Counted from the first letter of the stretch, positions 24,493-34,966 are shown. The stretch is 64,000 nucleotides of DNA from Avena insularis (GCA_023614405.1 CM042685.1:185352257-185416256), one strand, 5' to 3'. A program made the numbers and translations. The notes: generated by a model not told the origin, from the sequence alone.

Positions 24493-25164
24493 ATGCCTAG
24501 CTTTGTTTTCAGCACCGCCGAGGAGTTCAAGGGAACTCGTTTTGGATCCCGTACCGTGGAGCTCGTCAGTGTGCTCAATCTTCCCCTCCCTAACATTAAG
24601 AGACTTTAGCTCAGGAAGTTCGAGAGGAAGGACTTATGAGGATTTAGAGTCTCCCAGCCAGCACGCCAATCAGAGCCTTCAACCGAGGAGATTGCCTTCA
24701 AGATACTCCATGACGACAAGGAGAAGGGCCTCGATGTCGCCATGCAGGAGCTGCTTGGACGCCTCTGTGGACATCACTCCTCCGAGCTCAGGGTCCTCTA
24801 CTTCCACCCATTTGAGAGATGTGACGAGGAGGGAGAGTCTATAGTGTATGACGAGGCCACTAGGGAGACTATTGAGCCAGTGTGCCTCTATCTTCAGGAC
24901 CTAAAGAGCCTTCTTAGGCATCTCGATACTGATAGGACCAACGTCATGCTTAGCAATGACAACCTACACATCCAGTTGAGGGAGAAGGACAAGGCCTTCG
25001 AGGAGCAGGATGAGTGCATCAAGGAGATGGAGGGTAGGTTCTAGAAGCAAGACAAGAGGTTCAAGAACCAAGAAAAGAGAGTGCAAGATAGGAACAAGAA
25101 GATCAATGAGATGAAGGCCGAGATGGAGCTCAAGGATCTTGAGTTGAGACACAACATGAGGTGA
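24493..25164 (+). pseudogene. Second ORF of element T, coiled-coil protein, broken (224 codons)
   Basis: One reading frame from ATG at 24493 to TGA at 25164 contains three internal stops: two near codons 38 and 48, one at 25042-25044. The first 40 residues (MPSFVFSTAEEFKGTRF...) and the middle (a block ending GLDVAMQELLGRLCG) look like a globular region. From about residue 130 to the end it is Glu/Lys-rich (DKAFEEQDECIKEMEGRF, then KQDKRFKNQEKR), a long coiled coil. The ATG follows directly on GCAATAG, a possible splice acceptor. It is not similar to the first ORF. I do not know its role; its place between LTR and gag suggests an accessory protein of the element. The stops make this copy non-functional. 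Confidence 0.65.
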
Positions 25165-25468
25165 TTGAGAGGCTGCGTTCGTAGAAGAGAGAGCTTCAGG
25201 AGAAGGTCGATGCTTTGACCACCAGCGTGGAGGAGTACAAGGCAGGAATCGACACGGAAGGACTTACTCTAATGGAAGGGAAGTCGATATGGAGGAGTAG
25301 TGTTGACTACTTGGCTATCTATCCATTTATCTTCTTTTTATTCATCGAGTCACATTGATCATCCAACATGTGGATGACTATACTAGTGTGTTTACTTTAC
25401 AAAAACTTGTTGTTCGTTTTGGATCCTAAAGTTTACTTTGTGGTTGCTTATTTGAGATTGTTGATATG

Positions 25469-25488
25469 TATTGTATTGTATTGTATTG
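25469..25488. repeat. (TATTG)4 microsatellite
   Basis: Four TATTG units, 55 bp before the gag start codon. Confidence 0.85.
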
Positions 25489-25543
25489 TGCATGTTAGGA
25501 TCTATGGGTTATATCTCATTACTTATCCTTATTGAAAGCACAG

Positions 25544-26422
25544 ATGCCTCCCCGTCGTGCCAATCCCAACAATAACAACAATGGCAATGAGATGCAGCAG
25601 CGGATGACAACCCAGACTCAGTTGATGCAAATGATGACTCAATTTATGGCTAATCAGAACCAGAACCAAAACAACAACAACAACAACCAAAACAACCCAC
25701 TAGCTTTTGATATGCTGACAAGGTTTCTGAGATTGAGGCCTACTAGGTTTTATGGAACCACTGATCCTATGGTAGAAAATGTTTGGCTATGTTCTGTGAA
25801 CAAGGAATTAGTCACAGTTGGTTGCACTGATGAGGAGAAAGTCAGATTTGTAGCACACCTGTTGGAAGTACCCGCAGTTACTTGGTGGGCTAACTTCCAA
25901 ATCACTACCCCTATTGAAGAAGTGACTTGGGCAATATTTGAGGATGGATTCCACACTGCTCATATCTCTTCAGGAGTGATGGGGTTGAAGAACAAGGAGT
26001 TTCACAACCTTAAGCAACGCCATTGCAGTGTTGCAGAATATATTGAAGAGTTCAACAATCTAGCACGCTAAGCACCGGATGATGTTGACACTGATGCAAA
26101 AGGGAAGGAGAAGTTCATTGAAGGGCTGAATGATGATATGTGCATGCAACTATCTGTTGCATATGTTCCAACTTATAAATTTCTGTGTGACAAAGCTACC
26201 ATCTTGGAAAGCAAGATGAAGCAAGTGGAGAATAGGAAGAGGAAGCACCATTTTGCTAAGCATGGATCTCGATTGTCTCACAAGCGTTCTTTTGGTGAAG
26301 GAAGTGGAGGTTCTGGATCCCACAAACACGGGAATCATCACAACCACTACAACAGTAATCGTCACCATGATAGAAATAAACATCATGGACACAACAATGG
26401 TGGTCTGAGGGAATGCTTCTAG
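25544..26422 (+). pseudogene. gag: gag of element T, truncated at its zinc knuckle
   Basis: The frame starts at ATG 25544, directly after the acceptor-like GCACAG. Residues 1-60 are low-complexity (Asn/Gln/Met tract, CAA/AAC repeats). Residues 60-200 are a Gypsy gag capsid domain with FLRLRPTRFYGTTDPMVENV, a TWWANF block, and the FHNLKQ...VAEYIEEFNNLAR block. One in-frame TAA at 26069-26071 stands where related gags have Tyr. After it the frame continues to a His/Asn-rich basic tail and stops at the beginning of the CCHC knuckle (GGLRECF then TAG at 26420-26422). The stop is created by the deletion junction with the 3' LTR. Gag would form the particle shell; this copy cannot. Confidence 0.88.
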
Positions 26423-27224
26423 TGCAACCACATGGCATATGGGCTCTGCCTTGACCAACTAAGTTGCAAGAACTCAGCCAGATGGACAGTTGGTGGTCAG
26501 GCTGATAGGATGGAACACGTCCATGGTGGTCTGAGGGAATGCTTCTGAAAAGTCTCGTCTTGATGCATGTCGAGTCTTGGGGAAAGTGCACCACCTCTTG
26601 AGAGGGTAAAACCTAAGTACTTAGCTGTGTTCCCGGTAAGGGACATTTTGAGCATCAAAGACATTGAAATGATGAATAATCTCCTCATCCCAATTTCTCT
26701 AAGTTAAAACTTGTGGTTGAACAAGGGTAGTGGTTCGCCAATGTTTATTGGTGGTACCTTAGAGTTTTTTAAAAGAAAAACTTAGTGTTTTCAACTAGTA
26801 AGACAAAACTACTTTGTGCAAAGCCAGCCTGAAACCACACTTAGCCAAATTCATATAGATGATAGTCTCTACTTTATAACTATGTTATCACTTGCCGATA
26901 CAATTCCAAATGTATTGACCCCTTGTGGTTGTAACTTATTATGTTGCAGGTTACTCTGATGGTGAGTAGGGTTATGAGTCTACACTCAACATGTTTGCCT
27001 ATGGCACATGAAGATGAAGACTTTATTTATATACTTTGTAATAAGAACTCCATGTGTTAGCCCTGGGCTAATGAGTTGTAAAAACTATTGTACTCCTGGA
27101 ATTACGATGTAATGATGACCTTTGTATCTGTGTACTTCATCTTAAACTGTGGGTGCTAGCAATTCGATCCAGGGACTAGCACTGCAATCACAGGGGCCTT
27201 TACCTTAAAGGATGAGGTCTTATA
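26415..27224 (+). repeat. 3' LTR of element T, last 810 bp only
   Basis: Matches 22768-23577 from GCTTCTAGTGCAACC to the end and is followed by GCTAT. The join to gag shares GCTTCT with the LTR, so it is a microhomology junction. Confidence 0.9.
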
Positions 27225-27325
27225 GCTATTCTTAAAAAAGAAAAGAAATCAAAAGAAGAAATAAAAATATGAATGCAAGTTTGGAGGTTGTCAAAATCTC
27301 CCCCGAGCTTAGGCTATTGCCATGC
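27225..27325 (-). other. Athila Y resumes; purine tract after env-position ORF
   Basis: Bases 27225-27229 are the right GCTAT duplication of element T. On the minus strand AAGCTCGGGGGAGA (27297-27310) follows the env-position stop codon. It resembles the element's purine tract and could be a second, internal one. Confidence 0.55.
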
Positions 27326-28630
27326 TTAGTTATTGCCGTCGTTTGGCGGCGGCTGGTGGTGCTGGTAGTAGTAGTCGGGGAAGTAGGTCATGAAGTTGCC
27401 AAAGGTGTGAGTTAAAGCACTCACATCGTCACTAACTCCATGCAGGGTCTGGTCGATCTCCCCAATGTGTTGGTTGAGCTAAAAAAATTCCGGATAGGGG
27501 ACATTGTTGAACCCCTATTGTTGCTGTGGCTGATTGGGCCATTGGTCCCAAGGCTGCTCCTCCTGCTACTGTCCCTCCCAAGCAGGGTTGTACTCCTTCT
27601 CCTGCTGCTGCTCCTGCTCATCCTGCTGCCCTCCTTCTTCCTCTTCATCGGAGTCAGGATAGAGCTCCACCATGATTTTGGTCACTTGATCCTTGGTGAG
27701 GATCCAGTTGTCCCTTTCCTGAACCTCGAAGGCTTGCTGGCAAGGAAGTGTCATCTGAACATCCTGCTCATCATTAATATAACCAAATTGATAGGCTTGG
27801 AGCCTCCTATTAGCTCGATAAACACCGAGGAAGCCACAAGCAGTTATATATCTGTCGTCCATAAGTATGGAGACATCAACAGGTTGAGCAATAGAAATTG
27901 CAATTTCAAGGGCTTGGATTAGGTGGGTTACCACTCCACCGATAAGAATATCACCTTTATTTTTGTTGATCTGGTGGCGGAGGTGCTGGAGAAATAGAGC
28001 TCCAGGGGGGAGACTCTGCGACGCATTAGGGAAGAGCGCCTTGGTGATCATGGCCATGTCTGTATTAGCCATCAATACAGTATCTCCTATTCCTAACAAG
28101 GTGTTAGCAAGAAACATAGCAAATTGACGGATAGTTGGGTTCTAAATGTTGGACATCTTCTTTTGGTAGAAGTCCCTACCACCATTAACAGAAACATCCT
28201 CCCAAGCATTTGCACTCGAAACACGATACATGTTTGTAACAGTTGGTTCTCCTTCTTGAGGGAATCCATAAGCATTGCAAAATTGTTGATAGGTAATTTT
28301 ATATGGCCGTTGGTTAACGGTGAAATTTATCCTGCATGCATTACCTTTCTCCCTGTAGTCGTCATAGAAGGAGGCGAGGAACTCATGGGTGAGCCCTTCA
28401 TAGGTGTAGTGGTTGGCGTTGGCGAGGCCGGCGAGCCCTCCATTTGCACAGAGGTAGTCGAACTCCCCCTTCAACTCTGTTGAGTTGAGGAAGCCGTTAT
28501 CGGCCCATCGTGTGGGCAGCACCTTCCTTGCCAAAACCATGGCATACTTGTTGTCAAGATCAGCCCAGAGCCCCGAGCCCTCACCACGTTGGCGCTTGCT
28601 CTTGCGAAAAAGACTACCGATCTTGTTCAT
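27326..28630 (-). pseudogene. Athila Y ORF in the env position, broken (about 434 codons)
   Basis: On the minus strand a single frame runs from ATG at 28630 to TAA at 27326-27328, interrupted by four TAG codons (28142-28144, 27566-27568 and two more downstream). The N-terminus is basic (MNKIGSLFRKSKRQRGEG). A central region has the block EFDYLCANGGLAGLANANHY and later LFLQHLRHQI and GGVVTHLI. The C-terminus is acidic (PDSDEEEEGG), then Gln-rich. This fits the ORF that Athila elements carry after pol, sometimes called env-like (compare Pfam ATHILA ORF-1). I see no signal peptide or convincing membrane segment, so an envelope role is not shown. A reiterated upstream module (28985-29240) lies in its leader. 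RT and integrase, which should precede it, are absent. Confidence 0.7.
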
Positions 28631-28984
28631 CTTGATGCACTGATAAATTTCAACATAAAACCTTAGGAATATAGTTTCTACATGATATACAAATGATTCT
28701 ACGAGGAGGAATTCAATCCTAACGTGAGAAATTAAAAGAGAAAATCAATCAAGATTGAGTTCATCCACTAATTCAATGAGAAGATTTCAACCATGGAATT
28801 CTGAAAATAAAGCATGGATAGGGATAGAAACATACCGATCTATTGATTCCCCCACTCAAACAAACGAAATCCGCGAAGAATTGAGGGTTCTTGAGAGGTT
28901 TTGAGAGTTTTGGAGATAGAGGTTGAGAGAAATAATGAGGGGAGGAAGAAGCTTGCTCTGCCTCGACCCGTTTAAGTGGTCGGG

Positions 28985-29240
28985 CCAAACTATACAGAGG
29001 GAACTGTACGGCCGGGCCGGGTAGCTCCCGCCATATAGTTGTGGCGGCATAGAGGGTTAGGGTTTCCCTTCACTAGATCACAACTATACGGTCACAACTA
29101 TACTGCCAGACCAGATGGTCCCACCGTATGGTTGGTCATCAACCTTTCTATATCCGAACCCCAATTTTTGAGAATTTTGTCGATAACTATATGGCCGCAA
29201 CTATAAGGCAGGAATTTTTATTTCGGCCGTATAGTTGGTC
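28985..29240 (-). repeat. Three reiterated GACCAAC/TATAGTT modules upstream of the env-position ORF
   Basis: Around 28985-29045, 29080-29135 and 29178-29240 the minus strand repeats a module of about 60 bp. It consists of (G)CCAAC(T/C)ATACGG or CAACTATATGGCGG, then 20-30 variable bases, then one or two TATAGTT(G) with an adjoining CCRTATAGTT. The same module occurs once in each LTR (19484-19535 and about 32567-32622). Spacing in the leader is about 100 bp. The arms CAACTATAYGG and CCRTATAGTTG are complementary, so each module can fold on itself. The rest of 28631-29548 shows no ORF I can support and, in particular, no RT. Confidence 0.65.
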
Positions 29241-29548
29241 ATTTGACCTTCTGTATCATGATTTTTCACCAAAAAATTTGAGAGTTGCATTTTTTATTTG
29301 GACAATAATGTTGAGCTAGTTTCTACAGATAAAACTCGAACTTTATTTTCTACTCTAAATCTATGCTTGTTCAGTCGGTATTTCTGCTACTTTTTGACAG
29401 CCGCATATTTACGGGCGCGCTTCCGCAAAAATGTCTGTGAAAAAGTTGTAGGAATGCGATGAACAACTTTATTATCTAATATTAATTTATTTTATTGATA
29501 TGATGGGTTGACTCCCATTAAGCATTTTATTGATAATGGTTCAATATT

Positions 29549-31549
29549 TCAACCCCTTTTATGTTCTCGAATTCTTACCTTTGGTTGCCCTTTATCAAAG
29601 GCACTTACCACATGAACTCGTTTTGCCGGTGGAACATACCTTTCTCCTGCTTCTAGTTTCTTTGGAAAATTCCAGATTATTTTAGCATCATAAACATTGA
29701 AGATTATTTTCCCTACAGCACAATATACTGATGCTCCTGCATTGCTAAGAAAAGGTCTTCCAAGTATTATAGATAATCTTTCATCTTCCAGCATTTCAAG
29801 AATAATAAAGTCAGTGGGAATAACATGCTCATCTATTCTAAGTAGAACATCCTCAATCATACCAACATGTTGTTTAGTGGATTTGTTAGCCATCTATAAA
29901 GTGATAGAAGTGGGGGAGTATTCCCCTAATCCTAGCTTTTTATAGAGGGAGTATGGCATTACACTAACTCCTGCACCTAAATCACATAAAGCATTATGAA
30001 TATCAGTTTTTCCTATTGAACATGAAATAGTTGGTATACCAGGATCTCCTGACATAGGCAATAGTCTCCGATTAGTAGGGTACCTAGTCACCATGGAAAT
30101 AGTTTCAGTTATTTCTTTCTTTCTACTAAGAATGTCACGGAGAAATTTAGAATAGGCAGGCACTTTTATTGCATCCGCAAATGGAATTTCTAGAGGAAGA
30201 GCATTAAGTGCCTTTGCGAAAGAGTCATATATTTCTGGATCTGGAGCTTTCTTTTTGTGATCTAGAAATGGCAGTTTCTTACCTTTGTCTCTTACCTTTT
30301 CTGTAGGATCGGGATCTTTAGTTGCTTTCTTTTGTTGTTGCTTATCATTTTTCTTTTTCTCTATTGCAAGAACTTCATCTTCTTTGCTTGTGCATTTTTC
30401 TTCTCCCGGATCAATAGTTTCTGCATCAGAATTATAACTGTCATCTTGTGCATCGTTCTTCTCCTCCAAGGTTTGATCTTATGTGTCCTGAGTAGTCTCA
30501 TCTTGAGGATCCACCAATGTATCATCTTCCTGACTTGATTTAAGTAAGGATTTTTCCTTTCGACCTTTCTCAGCTTCATATTCCGGTGGTCCTAATGGTC
30601 CTTTAACAATTGCACCTCTTCCTTTAACAAAATTAGTAGAAACATGAATATTTATATCACCACGACGAAAAATTTGATAACGAGATGCTATTTGTTCATA
30701 TTGGGTTTCAATCATACAGAGGTACTTTTTTAAACAATTTTATTTCTTGGCCAATCTCATAATTTTCTATAAGTTCGGCGAAAATATTTCTATGTCTTTG
30801 AAATTTCTTATGCAAGTTATTATAAGACTTTGTCTGTCGATGTTTCAATTCTTGAAAAACTTTTCTAGTTTCATCCTCTTTAGTTAAAACTTATAATAAC
30901 CTACTTTGTTTTCCTTGAAAAGCTCTAAAGGTATACCTTTTTCTTTCATGGCTTTACGCACTACAGGCATAAGATAAGGATTTATACGTAGTATTCCCTT
31001 TTTCGGCTTAGTGCCAAAATCAGGATTATATAAAGAATCATTCTTAGCCCTAGTAGCCATTAATTCAAAGCATGCTTTAATAGTTAAAGTATTTATCGAA
31101 CCTCCTGCTGATGAATCTAGCAACTATCTGTATTGGGTATTAAGACCGTGGTAAAATAAGTGGCAAACAGTTGACTCATAATAGCCATGATTAGGGATAC
31201 TATTGATCATTCCAAAAAATCTTTCCCAAGCTTGTGGATAGTTTTCTCCAACGTTCTGACTAAAATTTCCTAAGTTACTTCTAAGTTCTATTACCTTTGC
31301 AAAAGGATTAAACCTGTTTATGAATTTAACAATGTAGTTTTCCCAGCATTTAATATAATGGAGAGGGAGAGAATATAACCATTCTAGATCTTTACCTTTG
31401 AGAGACCAACAGACTAACTTCAGACGAGAGAATTCTCTTGGAAAACCTTTTGGTCCAAGTGACGTTATCACATCGTCGAACTCTCTAAGATGCCTTACTA
31501 GGTCCTCATGTTCCCTTCCACTAAATAAACAGAAGTACTTAAATGTAAG
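29549..31549 (-). pseudogene. gag: Athila Y gag-protease, broken and N-truncated
   Basis: Reading right to left, the gag capsid region (SGREHEDLVRHLREF, then KGKDLEWLYSLPLHYIKCW, then NYPQAWERFFGMI) runs from the LTR junction at 31549 to about 31124. After an in-frame stop comes LLDSSAGGSINTLTIKACFE. Two compensating frame changes flank about 30720-30890. The second part (30715-29549, stops at 30479 and 29894) has the charged gag tail and then the aspartic protease: CDLGAGVSVMPYSLYKKLGL, with the catalytic Asp in CDLGAG, and the ILGRPFL block. This is the classic Athila gag-protease layout. The gag start and primer site are lost, since coding sequence joins the LTR directly. No RT follows. 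It would make particle protein and protease if intact. Confidence 0.87.
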
Positions 31550-32849
31550 TGTTGAGAATGAGAATAGAATTTGGATTTAAATGGAAGTACTTAAATAAAA
31601 CTTAAATGTAAATTTTAGAAATACAAAGCATAAAAGTAAAGGATGATTTGTTTGTTGCTTTCTGAAGATGACAAAGTAGGCCCGGGGAGTTTCAATTCCT
31701 GGTGATAGTTAATGTGCTAGGTGAATGAGTGATAAGTATAACAATTATAATCTTATAAGTATGTGTGTAGGCGAGCAACCCATAATTAGCCGGAACACCT
31801 CTTGGTAGATTTCATCCCAACTTCAATAATCCTACTAGCCTATTTACCACAACCATGGTCAGTCACTAGACGATTAAAATCCTTCAGGTTGCTTAGCAAT
31901 TAAGCTCCTTGGATAGGACTAATGCAATAAGATCGGTGGTTCCTCGTTATCCTCAACTCAAACTAGTTTCCCATTGATATCCCCGTGTCACTCGAGGGTC
32001 GCCGGTCTGCTAGAAAACAAGATTCTATCTATGTAGAACAAAGAATCATGTTGTTTGGGCCCTTAATTGGACAACATGCATTAATCATCCCACAAATAGT
32101 CAAGCACACATAATATAGTAATTAAAATCAACCACAAACTTGATGGGAATTCTATAGGCACATCACATCTCACCAATCCCCTACATCTCCCACGCCCAAG
32201 GGAACTTACTCACACATGAGAGAAGAAAGCATCATCGATATAATTAAATAAAGTGAGTTCTTCTTGATATTACCATGGAGATCCACAATAAGAAATACAA
32301 CTAAATCCAACACAATTCAAGATGGGAAGAACAATCTAAAACCCTAACCTTGCAAGGTCGAGATCTCTCTCTCTCTCTCAAGTACAAGTGGTGTCTATGG
32401 AGGTGTGGTGGCTAGGAGATCGAAGATCGTGGAGCGAGATGAAGAACGTCTTCCCCTTCTTCTCCGGATCCCTTCTTTCTCCCTTATGGATGGTATGGCG
32501 GCTCGTGTGTTCTATTTTTGACCTTGACCTCTTCACGAAGGTTTTCCCTTTTAATAAGACAAAGGATATGGCAACTATACGGCGGCAACTATATGGCGTC
32601 GGCCCATATAATTGGTCGTTAAGCTTGCAGTAAATTCCCCTCGATTGCTTCCAAAAAGGGACTTGCTTGTTTTCGCCTGAATATTGTGTTTTTGCTATTA
32701 AATCCCTCTAGGGATGTTCATAACCTGAAACACACATTAAAAAACAAGTTTATTCGCTACCAAAGTATTAGCGTTAGGTAAATCTAGAAAACCATCAAAT
32801 CCAAATGAAAAACATTGATAGAAACCATAAAAATGTGTAGAATCTCACA
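31550..32849 (-). repeat. 5' LTR of Athila Y (1300 bp, end truncated)
   Basis: On the minus strand it begins TGTGAGATTCTACACATT at 32849 and matches the 16606-19757 LTR. Its last roughly 60 bp and the primer site are missing: at 31549/31550 gag sequence AAATGTAAG meets LTR sequence TGTTGAG. A (CT)n run lies at about 32363-32380. The flank 32850-32854 reads GCTAT. Confidence 0.88.
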
Positions 32850-33879
32850 GCTATCAATCGCCTGCAAAATCAAGCAAGCACGCAAGCATCTATACGCCAG
32901 AAGAATCCAGCAGACACACAAACATCAGAATCAGGAGGCTGCATGCCATGCCAAGAAATGAAGAGCGAGAACACATGAGTAGAGAGAAGAAAATCACCGA
33001 GAAATAGAGAGGAGTGGAATGAATTGCCTTGGCAGCAAGGATATGCATCTCAGCACTCGTGTCTCTGGCGTGTTCCTAGGAACCGTGTGATGACAGCTGC
33101 ATCTGAGTAGTACAATATTGTAGTCTCACTTCATGAAGTCACTGAGAGCAGGAGTACTCGAGTACTACCTAGTAAAAAGCCTTAAATAGCTACCGCCACC
33201 CTCCGCCCGCAAATGCGTATACCTACCGAAGTAATAAAAAGCGATGTACTACTCGAGTATAAAAAGACACGTATTACAGGAGTATTAGTACAACTATATT
33301 ACTACTATTGCTACTGTTCTACTCCGGTTACTACTTCGTGGAGTTTCCAAAATCTAGACCTTTTTTGTCTAAATTAATCCTAGTATGTACATGTATCTAG
33401 ACAAGCTTAACCACAAGAAAGAAATGAAATTGTGCTGAGATTTTGTGTACCGAGGCATCGATCCTGACGTTTTCCCTGTGAACCAGAATGCTGTAAACTT
33501 GGTTTCATGAGTAATGAAACCGGGACAGGTACCCTTTCCCTCTAAAAAAGAGAGAGAGAAAATAAAGAAACAGAAGAAACAAGCAGATAGAATAAAATGT
33601 GGATGGTGTTGAAGACATGCATTCAGTCCTCTATCTCTCCCCTGCAGCACTCTACACTTTGTGCCAGACCCTAGGCTTCTCTGTCTCTCTCTAGGAGTAG
33701 ACCTTCATGTGGGTAGGATCTGTTACTATATAGCATGATACCTACTTTACTCTCACTTGTAAACTTCCTGCAACCTTGTTTTGACCGACCAGTGTGAAGC
33801 ATGGTGTTCAAGTGGCCTTCACTAAAATCAGCATCTTTAGCCGGCCAGCCGCCACCGGTGTGGCGATACCTACTTATTA
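32850..33879. other. Low-copy-looking sequence, possible gene leader on the minus strand
   Basis: It lacks retrotransposon hallmarks. On the minus strand there is GCTATTTAAGG (33180-33190) as a possible TATA box. An untranslated-leader-like stretch and a splice-acceptor-like TTGATTTTGCAG then lie just inside the Athila Y junction. A perfect 14-bp palindrome AGTACTCGAGTACT lies at 33153-33166. No coding exon is visible, and ORFs of 72-93 codons at 33369-33889 are not convincing. The last three bases (TTA) are the MITE target duplication. Confidence 0.35.
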
Positions 33880-34153
33880 AGCTGGTCATAGTGGGTAGTA
33901 ACTTAGAGTAGTAACATGCATATGTTACTAGTCTAAGTTACTACCTTTATAGTGGGTAGTAACTTATTTCTAAAATCATGCAAGCTCTTATTAATTAGGT
34001 TGTAGACTCATCTTGTATTGGTGTGTGTGATGTTATGGTAACATAGCTAGTTACCACAACCATGTCTTTATTCATTTAATGACATGCCATGTCACCAAAA
34101 TGCCTAGTTGTCACTACATGTTACTACCTATGTTACTACCACTATGACTAGCC
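33880..34153. mobile_element. Tourist-like MITE (PIF/Harbinger), 274 bp
   Basis: Terminal inverted repeats AGCTGGTCATAGTGGGTAGT at the left and, on the opposite strand at the right, GGCTAGTCATAGTGGTAGTA. TTA is duplicated at 33877-33879 and 34154-34156. The interior contains inverted copies of TAGTAACTTAG/CTAAGTTACTA, so the whole can fold. No ORF, so it depends on a PIF/Harbinger transposase from elsewhere. Such MITEs prefer gene-rich DNA, in keeping with the surroundings. Confidence 0.88.
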
Positions 34154-34156
34154 TTA

Positions 34157-34961
34157 TTACTCCATTTTTATGCTAGAGCATGGCTCTAGGATGGATCAAG
34201 GGACCCCATATTCAATTCCCTCAATGATACATAAACATTCTGGACTATGGGCATTACATCGGCAAGCCGAGCTTCCAGGAAACCAATCCAATGTCGTGCA
34301 TCTTGGCGGATTCCACCAAGAGCTAGCCGACGATGGACAAAGATGAGCTAGTGCCGATAACTGTTCCATGCCTCCACGATGGATGTCCCACCATGGTCTC
34401 CTACCACAAGACCGCCTCGCTAGTCGAGCTCCTTATCCACCTCGATGGCTACCACAAGGTACAAGTGCATAGGATATCGTACATCCAGCCCATAGAGTTT
34501 ACAGTAATGATTATATTACCGTCCTTTTCGCCATCCATGTTCATCGTCTATGGTGATAATGCTAGCATGTTCAACCTCATCATCAACGAGCTCGGCCAGG
34601 CCGCTGCCATTTCCTTGGTGTGCGTCAGGGCGGTCGCGTGCTCGTGGCCCTGGTACAGGGTGAAGCTATGCGTGACTGGACCGTAGTCGCCGGCGGACTT
34701 CTCGATGGACACCATTCATGGCGTAATGGATCCAACGATTTCCGTGTCACCCCGTAGTGTCGTCCTCAAATATCTGACGTTCCTCACGGTGCCGCCGTGG
34801 TATATAACCGCGGCTACTGGACAATACTAGAAAGTGTTCTCTTTCTGTGTTTGCATCGACATGAATTGATATTAAACTTCGGCTAGTGATCCTAACGCGA
34901 CGGTAATGATGTATTACTAGTTAATTTAGTTGTAGAGTTCCACTTGTTTACTTGTTACTGT
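34157..34961 (+). other. Gene-like fragment of unknown identity
   Basis: The segment is GC-balanced and codon-like. An ORF at 34333-34686 (117 codons) starts MDKDELVPITVPCLHDGCP and continues past what may be an unspliced region (GTACAAGTGC near 34456). Downstream, 34700-34830 reads in part as protein-like (DTIHGVMDPTISVSPRSVVL), followed by TATATAACC and an AT-rich tail. I recognise no family. It could be a decayed gene, a captured fragment, or a gene whose other exons are across the X insertion. The sequence continues at 61780 beyond element X. Confidence 0.3.
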
Positions 34962-34966
34962 AGTAG
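34962..34966. repeat. Target-site duplication AGTAG, left of element X
   Basis: AGTAG precedes TGATACG at 34967, and AGTAG follows the 3' LTR at 61775-61779. Confidence 0.92.

Larger units (their letters stand above)
20924..27224 (+). mobile_element. Tekay-like chromovirus 'T', deleted copy (6.3 kb)
   Basis: This is a plus-strand Gypsy element in Athila Y, flanked on both sides by GCTAT (20919-20923, 27225-27229). It has a complete 5' LTR, tRNA-Met-type primer site, two upstream ORFs, gag, then a junction straight into the last 810 bp of the 3' LTR. All of protease, RT, RNase H and integrase, and the first 1.84 kb of the 3' LTR, are missing. The intact target duplication shows the loss happened inside the element, not at its ends. 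Lineage is inferred from the primer site and the gag sequence (FLRLRP...EDPM-type block, long Gln/Asn tract, His-rich tail, CCHC start). Confidence 0.92.

Noticed and set aside
28773..29319. Small ORFs between gag-protease and env-position ORF of Y
   Set aside because: They are made of the reiterated AACTATACGG module and its surroundings, with no domain.
20919..32854. GCTAT at 20919, 27225 and 32850 as evidence of one event
   Set aside because: The first two flank element T perfectly. The third flanks the Athila Y LTR and is best treated as coincidence, since the left flank of Y reads CTTAT.
33420..33580. LINE/SINE-like 3' tail (GTTTCATGAGTAATGAAACC followed by A-rich sequence)
   Set aside because: No coding remains, no clear poly-A end and no target duplication found.
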